A stretch of DNA of 64,000 bases from Halocatena marina (GCF_025913575.1 NZ_CP109785.1:3782001-3846000); one strand, 5' to 3'. Shown: positions 16,765 through 26,175, numbered from the stretch's first letter. Numbers and translations are program-made. The notes: generated from the sequence alone by a model not told the origin.

Positions 16765-17808
16765 ATGGCTTCGAAATGGTTCGTTACGAAGCGACTCCTG
16801 TTGTTGGTACCGGTTCTCATAGGGGTTGCAACGCTCGTCTTCGCCGTTCTTCATCTCGGAAAGGGTGATCCAGCTCGGGTTATGGTCGGCCAGCGTGCGT
16901 CACAGGCACAGGTTGAGTCGGTCCGCCAGCAGCTAGGTCTCAATGACCCTATTTGGGTTCAGTATGGCCGGTTTTTGAAGGATGCTGCTCAATTTCAGTT
17001 TGGAGACTCCTACGTGCTCCAGCCGAATAATCCAGTCAAATCGTTGCTGGTGAACAAGCTTCCGACCACGATGGAACTCGCATTGTTGGGCCAGTTCGTT
17101 GGAATTCTGTTCGGAATTCCGCTGGGCGTCCTCAGTGCGATCAAACAGGACTCGCTGACCGATCACTTTACGCGAATCGGCGCGCTCGCAGGGATCAGCG
17201 TTCCTATCTTCTGGAGTGGTCCGCTACTCATCATTCTGTTCTCGGGGGCACTCGGAATGTTTCCGACAAGTGGACGGATTGAATCGACAATTTTCCTCGA
17301 TAGCTCGTGGTTCTTATTCGGAACTGAGTTGCCACTAACAGGATTCATCACCATTGACACGCTCTTACTCGGTGAATACGACGCATTCATCTCGGCAGTG
17401 CACCATCTCGCGTTGCCCTCGTTGGTTATCGGTATCTACTCGATGGCGCTGATCTCGCGGATGATGCGCTCATCGATGTTGGAGGTTGTCCGGCAGGACT
17501 ACATCCGGACAGCGCGGGCGAAAGGTCAGGGTGCGAGAATCACCATGCTGAAACACGGGTTCAAGAACGCACTCATTCCCGTGATCACGGTCATTGGCAT
17601 TCAGTTCGGGACGCTCCTCGGTGGGGCTGTGCTGACCGAGACTGTCTTTGCGATCTCAGGAATGGGGCGGCTGCTCGTCGCCGCGATTGAGGTCGGCGAT
17701 TACCCCGTCGTGCAAGGGGCGGTGCTCGTCTTCGCGCTTCTGTTCACGCTCGTCAATCTCGGTGTCGACATCACGTACTCCTATCTCGACCCACGTATCC
17801 AACAATAA
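16765..17808 (+). CDS. dppB: Peptide ABC transporter permease, DppB type
   Basis: 347 residues with about six membrane helices. The N-terminus KRLLLLVPVLIGVATLVFAV and the following GDPARVMVGQRAS and VESVRQQLGLNDPI are typical of DppB/OppB. The ATPase-contact (EAA-like) loop is around DYIRTARAKGQGARITMLKH. It forms the membrane channel with the DppC-type protein that follows after 9 nt. It is separated from its solute-binding gene by about 2 kb of foreign DNA. Its start is preceded by AT-rich sequence (16600-16700) that may supply a new promoter. Confidence 0.92.
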   Translation: MASKWFVTKRLLLLVPVLIGVATLVFAVLHLGKGDPARVMVGQRASQAQVESVRQQLGLNDPIWVQYGRFLKDAAQFQFGDSYVLQPNNPVKSLLVNKLPTTMELALLGQFVGILFGIPLGVLSAIKQDSLTDHFTRIGALAGISVPIFWSGPLLIILFSGALGMFPTSGRIESTIFLDSSWFLFGTELPLTGFITIDTLLLGEYDAFISAVHHLALPSLVIGIYSMALISRMMRSSMLEVVRQDYIRTARAKGQGARITMLKHGFKNALIPVITVIGIQFGTLLGGAVLTETVFAISGMGRLLVAAIEVGDYPVVQGAVLVFALLFTLVNLGVDITYSYLDPRIQQ

Positions 17809-17817
17809 CACATTACA

Positions 17818-18768
17818 ATGAGTACACAGATCGAATCAGATTCACCGCAGACGCAATCGAGGGGACTCCTCTCGCGGCTCCGGGCCTCACAGTTCCTCTC
17901 GAATCTTCTGTCGAATCGGCTCGCCCTCACGGGGTTAGTCATCATTCTCTCGATGGTTATGATCGCACTGTATTCCCGTGTCACCATCGGCGGTGTGCCG
18001 ATGGTAACTGACGGGTATTATCAGGACTTGATTCAGTCGAATCTCGGGAACAACCCGGGACTGGCCAAGTCACCACCCAGCCTTGAGTATCCTTTCGGAC
18101 TGGATGGGCAGGCACGCAGTATCTTCCCCCGAGTTCTCTTTGGTGCGTGGTTAGCGCTGAAGTGGGGGACGATCATCGTCGGTACCTCGACGGTGCTCGG
18201 TGTTGGCTTCGGGATCATTGCCGCGTACTACGGCGACATCACGGATAACGTCATCATGCGGACGATGGACGTATTGCTCGCGTTCCCTTCACTTCTGTTG
18301 GCACTCGCATTGGTCGCCATCTTCGGTGAGGGTCTCCAAAACGCTTCCATTGCACTCATTCTCGTGTACACACCACGGTTTGCGCGGGTCGTTCGGGGGG
18401 CCGCACTGACGGTGCTCGAAGACGAATATATCGACGCAACGGTCGCGCTCGGTGCGGCTGACCCTCGTGTACTCGTGCGTCACGTTGTTCCGAACTGTCT
18501 CGCTCCGGTCACCGTTCAGAGTACGCTCAACTTTGGTCTCGCAATTATCGACCTCGCAGCCCTCTCGTTCCTCGGATTCGGTGCTGCACCCGGCACACCG
18601 TCGTGGGGTATCATGCTCAACAACGGTGTCAAACACGGCTTGGAGATCGCGTGGTGGTGGTCGTTCTTCCCAGGGCTGTTCCTCGCACTGACTGTCCTCG
18701 GATTCAATCTCCTCGGCGACGGAATGCGTGATGCGCTTGACCCACGCATGCGCGAGGCAGTCGACTGA
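17818..18768 (+). CDS. dppC: Peptide ABC transporter permease, DppC type
   Basis: 316 residues. An N-terminal cytoplasmic segment and first helix (LTGLVIILSMVMIALYS) precede a periplasm-side domain with SLEYPFGLDGQARSIFPRVL, matching the DppC motif (GTD..GRD). Five more helices follow. The coupling loop is DEYIDATVALGAADPRVLVR, and the C-terminal GDGMRDALDPRMR is classic for DppC/OppC. Partner of the upstream permease. Its TGA overlaps the ATG of the next gene. Confidence 0.92.
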   Translation: MSTQIESDSPQTQSRGLLSRLRASQFLSNLLSNRLALTGLVIILSMVMIALYSRVTIGGVPMVTDGYYQDLIQSNLGNNPGLAKSPPSLEYPFGLDGQARSIFPRVLFGAWLALKWGTIIVGTSTVLGVGFGIIAAYYGDITDNVIMRTMDVLLAFPSLLLALALVAIFGEGLQNASIALILVYTPRFARVVRGAALTVLEDEYIDATVALGAADPRVLVRHVVPNCLAPVTVQSTLNFGLAIIDLAALSFLGFGAAPGTPSWGIMLNNGVKHGLEIAWWWSFFPGLFLALTVLGFNLLGDGMRDALDPRMREAVD

Positions 18769-19130
18769 TGGATCGTGCGGTCGCGGCGTGGGTGCGCGTT
18801 CGCGTCCGTCTGGTCGGCTCGGCTGCTGCGCTGGGCTTTCTTCTCGTTGCGCTTGCGGTTCCGATCCTCGTTTTCGCCGCACAGTACGACCTGCGATTCG
18901 TGAGTGCACAGGTGTTCTCGCTCGCGGCGCTCTGCTTTGGGATTGGGATGCTTGGGTGGTCGGGTTCGATACTCGCCGGTGGGGGCTTTGAACACGCGCA
19001 GCGTTATCTCGACACTGGGACGAATTGGACCGAAGCCGAGTCCCGACGGGCAATGGCCCGGGTCGGTGGTGTGGGTGCTGGTGGGATGATCGGCGTAATC
19101 ATTGTCGTGTCGCTCCTCGGTGGGGCGTGA
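18768..19130 (+). CDS. Small three-helix membrane protein (DUF7268-like)
   Basis: 120 residues. Helices lie at about 15-38, 44-68 and 98-118; between the last two is a short loop with TNWTEAESRRAMARVGG. It starts on the last base of dppC (TGATG), so it is translated with the transporter. It resembles small haloarchaeal membrane proteins of unknown role. A link with the transporter is suggested only by the overlap. Confidence 0.7.
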   Translation: MDRAVAAWVRVRVRLVGSAAALGFLLVALAVPILVFAAQYDLRFVSAQVFSLAALCFGIGMLGWSGSILAGGGFEHAQRYLDTGTNWTEAESRRAMARVGGVGAGGMIGVIIVVSLLGGA

Positions 19131-19168
19131 CTGTTCTCCAGTCGAACGAGCGCCCGATCGACAGTAGA

Positions 19169-20449
19169 CTACGAGTCTCGCACGTTTTTTCCGACTGGCT
19201 CTCCGAACTCCCCGTTTTCGTAAACGATCTGACCACGGACCATCGTCCACTCCGGAAAGACACCTTTCTGGCCTTCGAACGGCGTCCATCCGCATTTCGA
19301 GTGGAGTTCTTCGCCTCTGATTTCGCGTGATGCGTCCGGGTTGACGAGTACGAGATCGGCGTCTCGCCCGGCTTCGATTCGACCCTTTCGCGAAAGATCA
19401 AACACCCGTGCGGGATTCGCAGCCGTGAGATCGCGCACTCGTTCGTAACTCAGTCGTCCTTTCCGGGCGTCCTCTAGCAATAATGCAAGAGCGGTTTCGA
19501 CGCCGGGCACCCCGCTCGGTGCGTCCCAGATAGTCGCGTCTTTCTCAGAGAGCGTGTGTGGAGCGTGATCGGTTGCAATCATATCCACTGCACCGGAAGC
19601 GACGCGCTCATACACCGCCTCTCGTCGTTCTTCGCTTCGCAACGGTGGGTTCATCCGGCCGAGCGTCCCGAGTTCGTCGAGATCGTCTCGGCTGAGAAAC
19701 AGGTGGTGTGGCGTCACTTCACACGTCATTTCAGCCTCGTTCGCGCGGTCGATACCTTCTGGTGTGCTCGTGTGCGCGATGTGGATGCGCGCATCGCAGT
19801 CAGCTGCGACTTCACAGGCGCGCTTGACGGCAGTGGCTTCGGCCTCTGGCGTTCGGTAGGCGCTCCACGCGTCAGCATCGTCGTGCGCTCTCTCCTCGAA
19901 CTGCGTTGCGTCCTCCGCGTGGACGGTGACGGTGACGCCTCGCTCTGTGGCTCGCTCGACAGCGTCGGCGAAGAGATCGGTCCCAATACCCATGTTTCCG
20001 GTCGAGTCGGCCAAGAACACCTCGCCGAGCGCGAACAACGGCTCCTGGAGGAGTGCCTCCGGTTCCCATGCGGACGTGACGCCACCGTTGAGACCGAAGT
20101 CGACGTACGAATCCTGTGCAAGCGCGAGTTTTTCCTCGAATGCCGTTTTTGCCACTGTCGGCGGGTCAGTGTTTGGCTGATCGACGACGCTCGTTACGCC
20201 GCCAGCAGCGGCGCTCTTGCTTCCCGTCGTCCACGTCTCTTTGTGCGGATACCCGGGTTCACGAAAATGGACGTGTACGTCGATCATTCCTGGCAGAAGG
20301 AGATTACCATCAACCTCCCGAATCGTTTCTTCACCATCGTGTTCGGTACTCTCGTGTGAGAGGTGTTGACCGACAGTCACAATACGGCCATCTCTGATCC
20401 GAACGTCTCGGACTCGTCCGTCAGCGAGTGTGGCATTCGTGATGAGCAT
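19169..20449 (-). CDS. pyrC: Dihydroorotase
   Basis: 426 residues. It closes carbamoyl-aspartate to dihydroorotate in pyrimidine synthesis. Amidohydrolase metal sites: DVHVHFREPGYPHKE near residue 60, HIAHTS (His ligand), and ATDHAPH (Asp ligand). The C-terminus has GRDADLVLVNP, common in the family. The start at 20449 (MLITNATL) is preferred to the ATG three codons earlier. It lies 32 bp after the lipoate-ligase-like gene on the same strand, so the two may be co-transcribed, although their pathways are unrelated. Confidence 0.93.
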   Translation of the reverse strand: MLITNATLADGRVRDVRIRDGRIVTVGQHLSHESTEHDGEETIREVDGNLLLPGMIDVHVHFREPGYPHKETWTTGSKSAAAGGVTSVVDQPNTDPPTVAKTAFEEKLALAQDSYVDFGLNGGVTSAWEPEALLQEPLFALGEVFLADSTGNMGIGTDLFADAVERATERGVTVTVHAEDATQFEERAHDDADAWSAYRTPEAEATAVKRACEVAADCDARIHIAHTSTPEGIDRANEAEMTCEVTPHHLFLSRDDLDELGTLGRMNPPLRSEERREAVYERVASGAVDMIATDHAPHTLSEKDATIWDAPSGVPGVETALALLLEDARKGRLSYERVRDLTAANPARVFDLSRKGRIEAGRDADLVLVNPDASREIRGEELHSKCGWTPFEGQKGVFPEWTMVRGQIVYENGEFGEPVGKNVRDS

Positions 20450-20481
20450 GATCGTCACTCTCCCCTCAACCTCGGATAGAC

Positions 20482-21180
20482 CTAATCCTGCCGAACATAC
20501 TCTACGTTGTATTTGTCGTTTTCATCAGATCCGAGTCCAACGAGTGCCTGTTCGATTTCCCGTTGGGCTCGCTCAGGATCACTGTCTCCGCCAGCGCGTC
20601 CGATGCTGCCGACGCTGTCGGGATCGAATGGGACACCGAGGGCAGCGTAGACATCAGAGAGCACCGCCGCAATCGCTGTGTGGTCGCGGACAACGACGAT
20701 CCCTGCGACGAGTGCGACACCGCGCTGGACGCGCTGTGCGACACCGACGATTTTCCCACCGGCTTGGAGGGAGTGGCTCCCGGGACAGAACGAGTTCGCC
20801 GGTTCACCGGGAGACGCATGGACATCGAGTTGCATCAACGCCACCTGCAGGTCGGTCACTGCGGCAGAATAGCGATCTTGCATGCCACGACGAATCTCTT
20901 CGAGGGGTTCTGTCCGGGCGAATGCGATCGTCTCTCCGGTGTACGCGACCGCGCGTCCACCGACGCTCCGCTCGTACGCCGGGAAGCCGTGTTCGTTTGC
21001 GGCATGAGTTGCTCTTCCGTACCCTTCGGTGTTCGCATCACGTCGCCCGAACGCGATCTGTCGATGAGGCGTCCATACTCTGATAACAGACTCCCCAGTT
21101 TCACGGGTGTCTTCGAGAACTGTCTGGGTGACAGCGCGGTCGGCGTCGATAGTTTCGGCCCGACCTCGGAGCACGCGCAT
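20482..21180 (-). CDS. Lipoate-protein ligase A family protein
   Basis: 232 residues. BPL/LPL fold: SVIRVWTPHRQIAFGRRDAN (equivalent to WRNxPSVVIGRxQN), YERSVGGRAVAY (the RRxSGGGAVYHD region, degenerate), and GGKIVGVAQRV with the Lys that holds the lipoyl-adenylate. It would attach lipoate or octanoate to 2-oxoacid dehydrogenase or glycine-cleavage proteins, as haloarchaeal LplA homologues are thought to do. The ATG at 21180 is chosen because the 37 residues before it are basic and unlike the family. The gene on the other strand starts nearby. Confidence 0.8.
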   Translation of the reverse strand: MRVLRGRAETIDADRAVTQTVLEDTRETGESVIRVWTPHRQIAFGRRDANTEGYGRATHAANEHGFPAYERSVGGRAVAYTGETIAFARTEPLEEIRRGMQDRYSAAVTDLQVALMQLDVHASPGEPANSFCPGSHSLQAGGKIVGVAQRVQRGVALVAGIVVVRDHTAIAAVLSDVYAALGVPFDPDSVGSIGRAGGDSDPERAQREIEQALVGLGSDENDKYNVEYVRQD

Positions 21181-21230
21181 GCTGTTACGTTCGAGCGATG
21201 GGGCTAAAGGCTCGCGCTCGAAGCCTCGGT

Positions 21231-22079
21231 ATGCCCACCCTCGCGGCCGACGTGCTCGCGCGCTATCGCCGGTTTTCGTTGTACAACTCACCCTACGTCG
21301 CCCACGACAACGGCAGTGCTATCGATCTCTATCCAACGGATGATTTCGTGCCAAGTCCTGTCGCCGGAACCGTCCTCGACGTGCAAACGGTTCGTGCGCC
21401 ACCAAAGGAGTACGCTGCTGTCCACGACCATCTCATTCTCATCGACACCGGTGTGCATACTGCGCGCTTGCTCCACGTCGACCCGTCAGTCGAACCAGGC
21501 GAGACTGTTGCCGTTGGTGACCCGCTCGGAACGCTCGTTCGCGCTGGCTTTTTCGCTCCGTGGGTCGACAACCACATCCATCTTGGATTCCGCTCTTCCG
21601 AGACGAACCCGTACAGAGCATCGGGATCGCTCGCTATCGACGTGGACGTTCCCATCGAAGCGCTCTCATGGGATGGCACCGGACGCGTTGATCGAGTCGG
21701 CGACACCTACGTTGTTCTCGATGCCCCTTCTCACCCGGCGCCAGGTGATCATTTTGTGGGAATCGCAGCCGGGAATGGTGTGATTGACGGCGGGTGCCCT
21801 CACTACGACGGCGGTGGTCTCCTCGGAACTAACGGTTCGCTACCAGCACACACCAACGGAGACGTCACGCTGGTCGGCACACGCGTTGGACGCATCGACG
21901 GTCGAAACGTGCAGTGGGACGATATCGAAATTCGGGCGAATGGAACGCCAATCACCGGAATCTCCTTCTTTCTCGCACAAGATGCGGCATTTGGCGCAAA
22001 GTTGATCTGTCCGAATGCGTCGTTCGAGCCGAACGAATACGTCGAGGTAACCATTCATCCGTCTCACGACGAATCATAA
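21231..22079 (+). CDS. M23-like (lysostaphin-fold) domain protein
   Basis: About 282 residues. The N-terminal half resembles a Zn-peptidase M23/lysostaphin-type barrel: AHDNGSAIDLYP (H and D ligands), PSPVAGTVLDV, and DNHIHLGF carrying the HxH pair. The C-terminal half (about 150-282) is a separate beta-rich part with GCPHYDGGG. There is no signal peptide, so a cell-wall role is unlikely, and haloarchaea lack murein. It could act on another polymer or be a non-peptidase barrel. An ATG 11 codons earlier (21198) is possible. Confidence 0.65.
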   Translation: MPTLAADVLARYRRFSLYNSPYVAHDNGSAIDLYPTDDFVPSPVAGTVLDVQTVRAPPKEYAAVHDHLILIDTGVHTARLLHVDPSVEPGETVAVGDPLGTLVRAGFFAPWVDNHIHLGFRSSETNPYRASGSLAIDVDVPIEALSWDGTGRVDRVGDTYVVLDAPSHPAPGDHFVGIAAGNGVIDGGCPHYDGGGLLGTNGSLPAHTNGDVTLVGTRVGRIDGRNVQWDDIEIRANGTPITGISFFLAQDAAFGAKLICPNASFEPNEYVEVTIHPSHDES

Positions 22080-22239
22080 CGTGATCCATTTTGATCGATC
22101 TACACCCCGGAGACGGGAGTGTGGGCGGTGCAGTGTACAGAGAGTCACTCACTAGAATCAATAACTGTGAATTGATGTGATGGATAGTAGGTACGTTCTG
22201 AATCGGTGGCTACAAGCCCGTCCACCTGCGAACGGATTC

Positions 22240-22686
22240 ATGACCGAGCAGCTGCCGGATGACATGATCGAGATGGTTCAGCTATTCATCGAGGAAAACC
22301 ACGGCTATCTCTCGTGGCTCGGTGTCACTGTCGATGAATTCACTTTCGACAGTATGACGCTCACCATCCCGTACGACGACAAGCTAACCAATCCGACCTC
22401 GCCGCCGACGATGCACGGCGGAATCGCAGCGACGATTATTGACACCGCCGGTGGACTCGCACTGCGACCGACCCTCGATGATCCGATTGGCGGCAGTGTG
22501 GCAACGATCAACCTCAACGTCAACTATCTCCGGCGAGCCGCGGGCGATCTCACTGCCCACGCTGAAATCGTTCGAGCCGGTAACAGCGTCGGTGTGAGTC
22601 AGGTGACTGTCGAAAGCGAAACCCCCGACGGCGAAGTACAACCTGTCGCCGTTGGACAGGCCGCCTACCGGCTGTTTCAGGGCTAA
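22240..22686 (+). CDS. PaaI-type hotdog thioesterase
   Basis: 148 residues. The hotdog fold signature is NPTSPPTMHGGIAATIIDTAG, the PaaI/YdiI active-site segment (HGG then the acidic DTA), followed by NYLRRAA and a terminal GQAAYRLF strand. It probably hydrolyses acyl-CoA or aryl-CoA thioesters; the substrate is unknown. The ATG at 22240 begins the usual domain; the in-frame ATGs at 22177/22180 would add 20-21 residues with no family match. Confidence 0.82.
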   Translation: MTEQLPDDMIEMVQLFIEENHGYLSWLGVTVDEFTFDSMTLTIPYDDKLTNPTSPPTMHGGIAATIIDTAGGLALRPTLDDPIGGSVATINLNVNYLRRAAGDLTAHAEIVRAGNSVGVSQVTVESETPDGEVQPVAVGQAAYRLFQG

Positions 22687-22734
22687 TCGAAGAATCGAGC
22701 GTGTGTTGCTAGGATCGCATTATTGTACAAATAT

Positions 22735-23250
22735 TCATAAATTATTAGGAATGTATATGGTGGCAAGTAGAACGCTCCCGAAAAATCCTACAATTTGATA
22801 CCAAAGGACGCTGCCTCCAATCACGACCATCGTCGTTAGATCGTACTCGTGTGGGTCCCAGTCGTACCCGATCCGCGGGAGAATGACGACTGGAATGAGC
22901 CACAAGAGCACAAGAGAGACTCCAATCAACACAATTAGTCCCCGAAAAAGAAATGCGTCTTCGGCGGGTGAATCCATGCCCGGCGGTGAAAACAGCGCAT
23001 CACCACCGACCAAAATGGCACCGATGAGAAACACTTGCACCACCGCAATAGCCACAATGACAAGCACGTAGTTGAGAAGCCACCTGTTCGTAACGCCGAT
23101 AATGAACAGTGCACGTACGCGACTGAACAACAGAAGCGGCGTACAGATCCCCGCAACGACACATGCGAGGAGTATGCTGCTGATTGCTAACTTGATCAGT
23201 GGAACTAGTACAGTTCCGACAATGGCGAAACCGTGACTCACAGCCCACAT
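22735..23250 (-). CDS. Multi-helix membrane protein, Yip1-like layout
   Basis: 171 residues with about five hydrophobic segments (7-35, 52-82, 103-124, 140-166). I do not recognise a family with certainty; the helix layout resembles Yip1-type or DUF-only haloarchaeal membrane proteins. A TATA-like ATTTATAC (minus strand, near 23281) lies about 30 nt before the ATG at 23250, so the message is probably leaderless. It is divergent from the bat-type regulator, with about 125 bp between them. Confidence 0.7.
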   Translation of the reverse strand: MWAVSHGFAIVGTVLVPLIKLAISSILLACVVAGICTPLLLFSRVRALFIIGVTNRWLLNYVLVIVAIAVVQVFLIGAILVGGDALFSPPGMDSPAEDAFLFRGLIVLIGVSLVLLWLIPVVILPRIGYDWDPHEYDLTTMVVIGGSVLWYQIVGFFGSVLLATIYIPNNL

Positions 23251-23277
23251 ACTTTGCCTTACTATGAACTATCCGTC

Positions 23278-23353
23278 GTATAAATCACTCTGTGGGATCC
23301 ATCTAATCGGAGCGCAACGAATCTCGTTCCCCACACGCCGGGGACGTTTATAC
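23278..23353. promoter_or_regulatory. Back-to-back TATA boxes for divergent genes
   Basis: ATTTATAC on the minus strand (23278-23285) and GTTTATAC on the plus strand (23346-23353), each 26-31 nt from the start codon it serves. The two boxes are near identical and mirror each other, leaving about 60 bp between them for a shared regulator site. Confidence 0.6.
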
Positions 23354-23375
23354 GAGCGCATTCCCTTTCTGTCGT

Positions 23376-24029
23376 ATGTACGAGGCGACGTTCCGCATCG
23401 AGGGCGATGGGACCTACGCTGCGGCGACAGCGGATACTGGTGCCTCGGTCGAACTCTGGTGCAACGATCATTGTGACCTGCTGTACGTCGCAGACGGTGC
23501 GACCGACGAGATACTCGCGCACGTACGCGAGCGCGTTGGAGTACAGGACCTCCTTCGACGGCCAAACGAGCTGGTTATCGTCACCGCGAGCTGCCTGCAA
23601 CGACACGAGAGCGACCTCATCGAGACGTATCTCATGCGTCACAACTGCTTGTTGTTACCACCAGTGCGGTACGCTGATGGCGCGAAGTCCTGTCGGCTGC
23701 TCGCGCTCGATCCAAGTGCCCTCACAGGCTGTTATCGCGCGCTCATCGACGACGGATACACGGTGACCGTAGAGCGCAAACGAGAGATCGAGACGGTCAC
23801 GCACGACGCGCCGTTACTCACGCTCGACGGTGTTCTCCCGAACCTCTCTCCGCGCCAGCGCGAGACTTTCGCGGCCGCGTACGACCGCGGCTACTACGAA
23901 ATTCCTCGAGAGACGACAACAGCCGATATCGCGGACGCAGTCGGCGTCGAACGTCGAACCGCAGAAGAGCATCTTCGGCGTGCGGAAAACAAACTGGTTG
24001 CGGCGTTGATCGAGTACGTCCGTGCCTAA
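23376..24029 (+). CDS. Bat-type HTH-10 transcription regulator
   Basis: 217 residues. The C-terminus is the bacterio-opsin-activator HTH: LSPRQRETFAAAYDRGYYEI, PRETTTADIADAVGV, then a recognition helix and LRRAENKLV. The N-terminal 140 residues form the usual poorly conserved sensor-like domain, with no PAS or GAF motif that I can identify. It probably acts as a one-component regulator. Its TATA box is 26 nt upstream (leaderless). It may control the divergent membrane protein; its end abuts the convergent transporter gene. Confidence 0.85.
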   Translation: MYEATFRIEGDGTYAAATADTGASVELWCNDHCDLLYVADGATDEILAHVRERVGVQDLLRRPNELVIVTASCLQRHESDLIETYLMRHNCLLLPPVRYADGAKSCRLLALDPSALTGCYRALIDDGYTVTVERKREIETVTHDAPLLTLDGVLPNLSPRQRETFAAAYDRGYYEIPRETTTADIADAVGVERRTAEEHLRRAENKLVAALIEYVRA

Positions 24030-24034
24030 CTAAT

Positions 24035-25465
24035 TCAGAACAGCCCAAGCTCGCTGACGAGATGCGTCATCACTGCGATGAGCGGCACAAGGATGATCGT
24101 CCGCATCGCGAACAGCATCACGAGATCCCGAAAGCGGATCGGAACGTCGCTGAACATATCCATCGTCATTGGGCCGACGCTGGAAAAGAAAATCAGCTGA
24201 GAGACCGCGAGCACAGCGATGAAAAACCGTGCCATCGGTGCGGTCTCCGTGACCAACAGAACGGGCGTGTACATCTCCGTGATGCCGACGATGGTCGCCG
24301 GAGCGACTGTCTCTGCATTCGGTAGTCCCAACGCATTGATAACGGGCACAAGCGGCGCACCGAGATATTCGAACGTTGGCGTGTACACTGACAGGAGCAC
24401 CGCCGCTAGCCCGACCGCGAGAATGGTCCCGAGGATGAGACTCGTGAGCCGCAGTCCGTCGATGAATCCGCGCCACGCAGCCTGTGCGAACGTTTCGCCT
24501 CGTTTTGCCTTGCCGACAGCCTCGCTGAGTGCAAATCGTAGATATTCCCGTCCCGTCCCCTCGAACGGCATCTCGGGGTCGGGTTCGGCGACGTACTCCT
24601 CGGAAATAGTGCTGATTGGCGGCACCCGAACGAGAATCACCGCACAAACGACAACGCAGATGAAGTACGCGAGGAAGATGAGCGGAAACAGCGCGAGCAT
24701 CTCGACCGTGGCAGCGACAACGCCCACGAATCCGATGCTCACTGTCGAAAAGCACGTTGCGATGGTGTACACCTCGCGTTTGTTGTAGCCACCGCGGTCG
24801 AAGACGTTCCGTGTGACGTACAGCCCAACCGAGTACGAACCCACCCACGAGGCGAGGCTATCGAGCGCTGCCCGACCGGGGAGCTTGAATAACGGCTGCA
24901 TCACTGGCCGTGCGAGCGTGCCGATGAACTCCAATCCACCAAGTTCAACGAAAATTGTGATGAAGACGGCACCGATTGGGATGATGACTCCAACGCTGTA
25001 CACCAGTTTGCTCCACATGAACCCACCCGTCGTTGCGGTGTGGAGCCACTCTGGGCCGCTCCCGAGGAACATCACTGGTGCGAGCAGCGCTCCGATCACC
25101 CGGAGCGTCCAGAACGCGGTCGAGCTTTCGAACGACGACAGGTCGACGTTGGTCGAAACCAACCCGCGGCTGTCGAGCTCCGCCGCCGTCGTGAACACAC
25201 CGCCAGCGACAATGACCGAGAGCACGTACACCCCGACGGCGTCCGGAACAGATTCGGTGATCGTGCTGACGACGATATCGAACGGAACAGTGATCTCTCC
25301 GTGCCACGGAACCGGTACGAGAAAGAACACAGCCCCGATGGCGAACGCAACGACGAACTTCACCACCGGCCGTATCTCGTACTCGTTGAGATCGATGTCG
25401 TCGATTTCGCGTGCAGACGGCGTGCTGTCGATGTCCCACGTTTGATCTTGTGGTTCGGTACTCAT
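24035..25465 (-). CDS. YjiH family membrane protein (nucleoside-recognition/gate domains)
   Basis: 476 residues with roughly ten membrane segments. Two gate-type stretches, about 190-235 (PLFKLPGRAALDSLASWVGS) and about 400-450 (VVGITEMYTPVLL, FFSSVGPMTMDMF), match YjiH-family proteins, which carry nucleoside-recognition domains and are thought to move small molecules or ions. The substrate is unproven. An acidic N-terminal cytosolic tail of about 30 residues precedes the first helix. MSTEPQ at 25465 is preferred to the ATG two codons earlier. Confidence 0.82.
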   Translation of the reverse strand: MSTEPQDQTWDIDSTPSAREIDDIDLNEYEIRPVVKFVVAFAIGAVFFLVPVPWHGEITVPFDIVVSTITESVPDAVGVYVLSVIVAGGVFTTAAELDSRGLVSTNVDLSSFESSTAFWTLRVIGALLAPVMFLGSGPEWLHTATTGGFMWSKLVYSVGVIIPIGAVFITIFVELGGLEFIGTLARPVMQPLFKLPGRAALDSLASWVGSYSVGLYVTRNVFDRGGYNKREVYTIATCFSTVSIGFVGVVAATVEMLALFPLIFLAYFICVVVCAVILVRVPPISTISEEYVAEPDPEMPFEGTGREYLRFALSEAVGKAKRGETFAQAAWRGFIDGLRLTSLILGTILAVGLAAVLLSVYTPTFEYLGAPLVPVINALGLPNAETVAPATIVGITEMYTPVLLVTETAPMARFFIAVLAVSQLIFFSSVGPMTMDMFSDVPIRFRDLVMLFAMRTIILVPLIAVMTHLVSELGLF

Positions 25466-25590
25466 GTACACACGCTCGTTCTGAAGGAATGAGACTACAC
25501 CATCACCATGTGCGGTGGTGTTTATGAGCTATTGCAGTGCTGACAGCGTACCGAGAACGTACAGATAGAGAGCATCCACATTCGCATCAC

Positions 25591-26175
25591 TCACTTCGAA
25601 TCGTGTGTGAATTCGATCGAATCGAGCGGGCGGACGTCACCGAACAGCCAGTCAGCGTGATCGAGTGCGTACTCGCGGTGCTGTTCTTCGATAAATCCAA
25701 CCGCGTCTTCGATGATGACGGGTCGGAAATCGCGGAGACCGGCACTCGATGCAGTGTGAAGGACACAGACGTTCGCAAGCGTCCCACAGATGAGGAGGTC
25801 GTTGATTCCGTGCGCATTGAGATGGCCCTCAAGATCGGTCTGATAGAACGCGTCGTAGGTGTGTTTCGTGACGACGTGATCGCCCGCCTCGACGGTCAGC
25901 TCGTCGACGATCTCGGCCTCCCACGTGCCTTCTACGACGTGTTCACCCCAGCGATCGAACTCGTCGTAGTAGTGTGTCTCATCGAACTGTTCGGGTGGAT
26001 GCATATCGCGGGTGAAAATCACGTGAGAGCCTGCTTTGCGGGTCAGATCGATGACGTTTTGAACCGACTCAATGGCCGCTTCGCTGTCTGGTGCGTGCAA
26101 AGATCCATCTGGATGACAGAACCCATTTTGCATGTCTACGACGACAGCAGCGGTGGTGTCGGGATTGAATTGCAT
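25591..26175 (-). CDS. Isochorismatase-like hydrolase, probable nicotinamidase
   Basis: 194 residues. The catalytic triad D14 (VVVDMQNGF), K104 (VVTKHTYDAF), C137 (LANVCVLHTA) and the metal ligands D57, H59 (FTRDMHPP) and H68 are all in place, which is the nicotinamidase arrangement rather than that of isochorismatase. It would convert nicotinamide to nicotinate, feeding the nicotinate phosphoribosyltransferase encoded at 29145. The two genes are 3 kb apart and on opposite strands. Other cysteine amidases of the family remain possible. Confidence 0.78.
   Translation of the reverse strand: MQFNPDTTAAVVVDMQNGFCHPDGSLHAPDSEAAIESVQNVIDLTRKAGSHVIFTRDMHPPEQFDETHYYDEFDRWGEHVVEGTWEAEIVDELTVEAGDHVVTKHTYDAFYQTDLEGHLNAHGINDLLICGTLANVCVLHTASSAGLRDFRPVIIEDAVGFIEEQHREYALDHADWLFGDVRPLDSIEFTHDSK

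Noticed and set aside
18289..19295. Long minus-strand frames opposite dppC and its neighbour
   Set aside because: Arg/Ser/Pro-rich shadow frames of clear genes.
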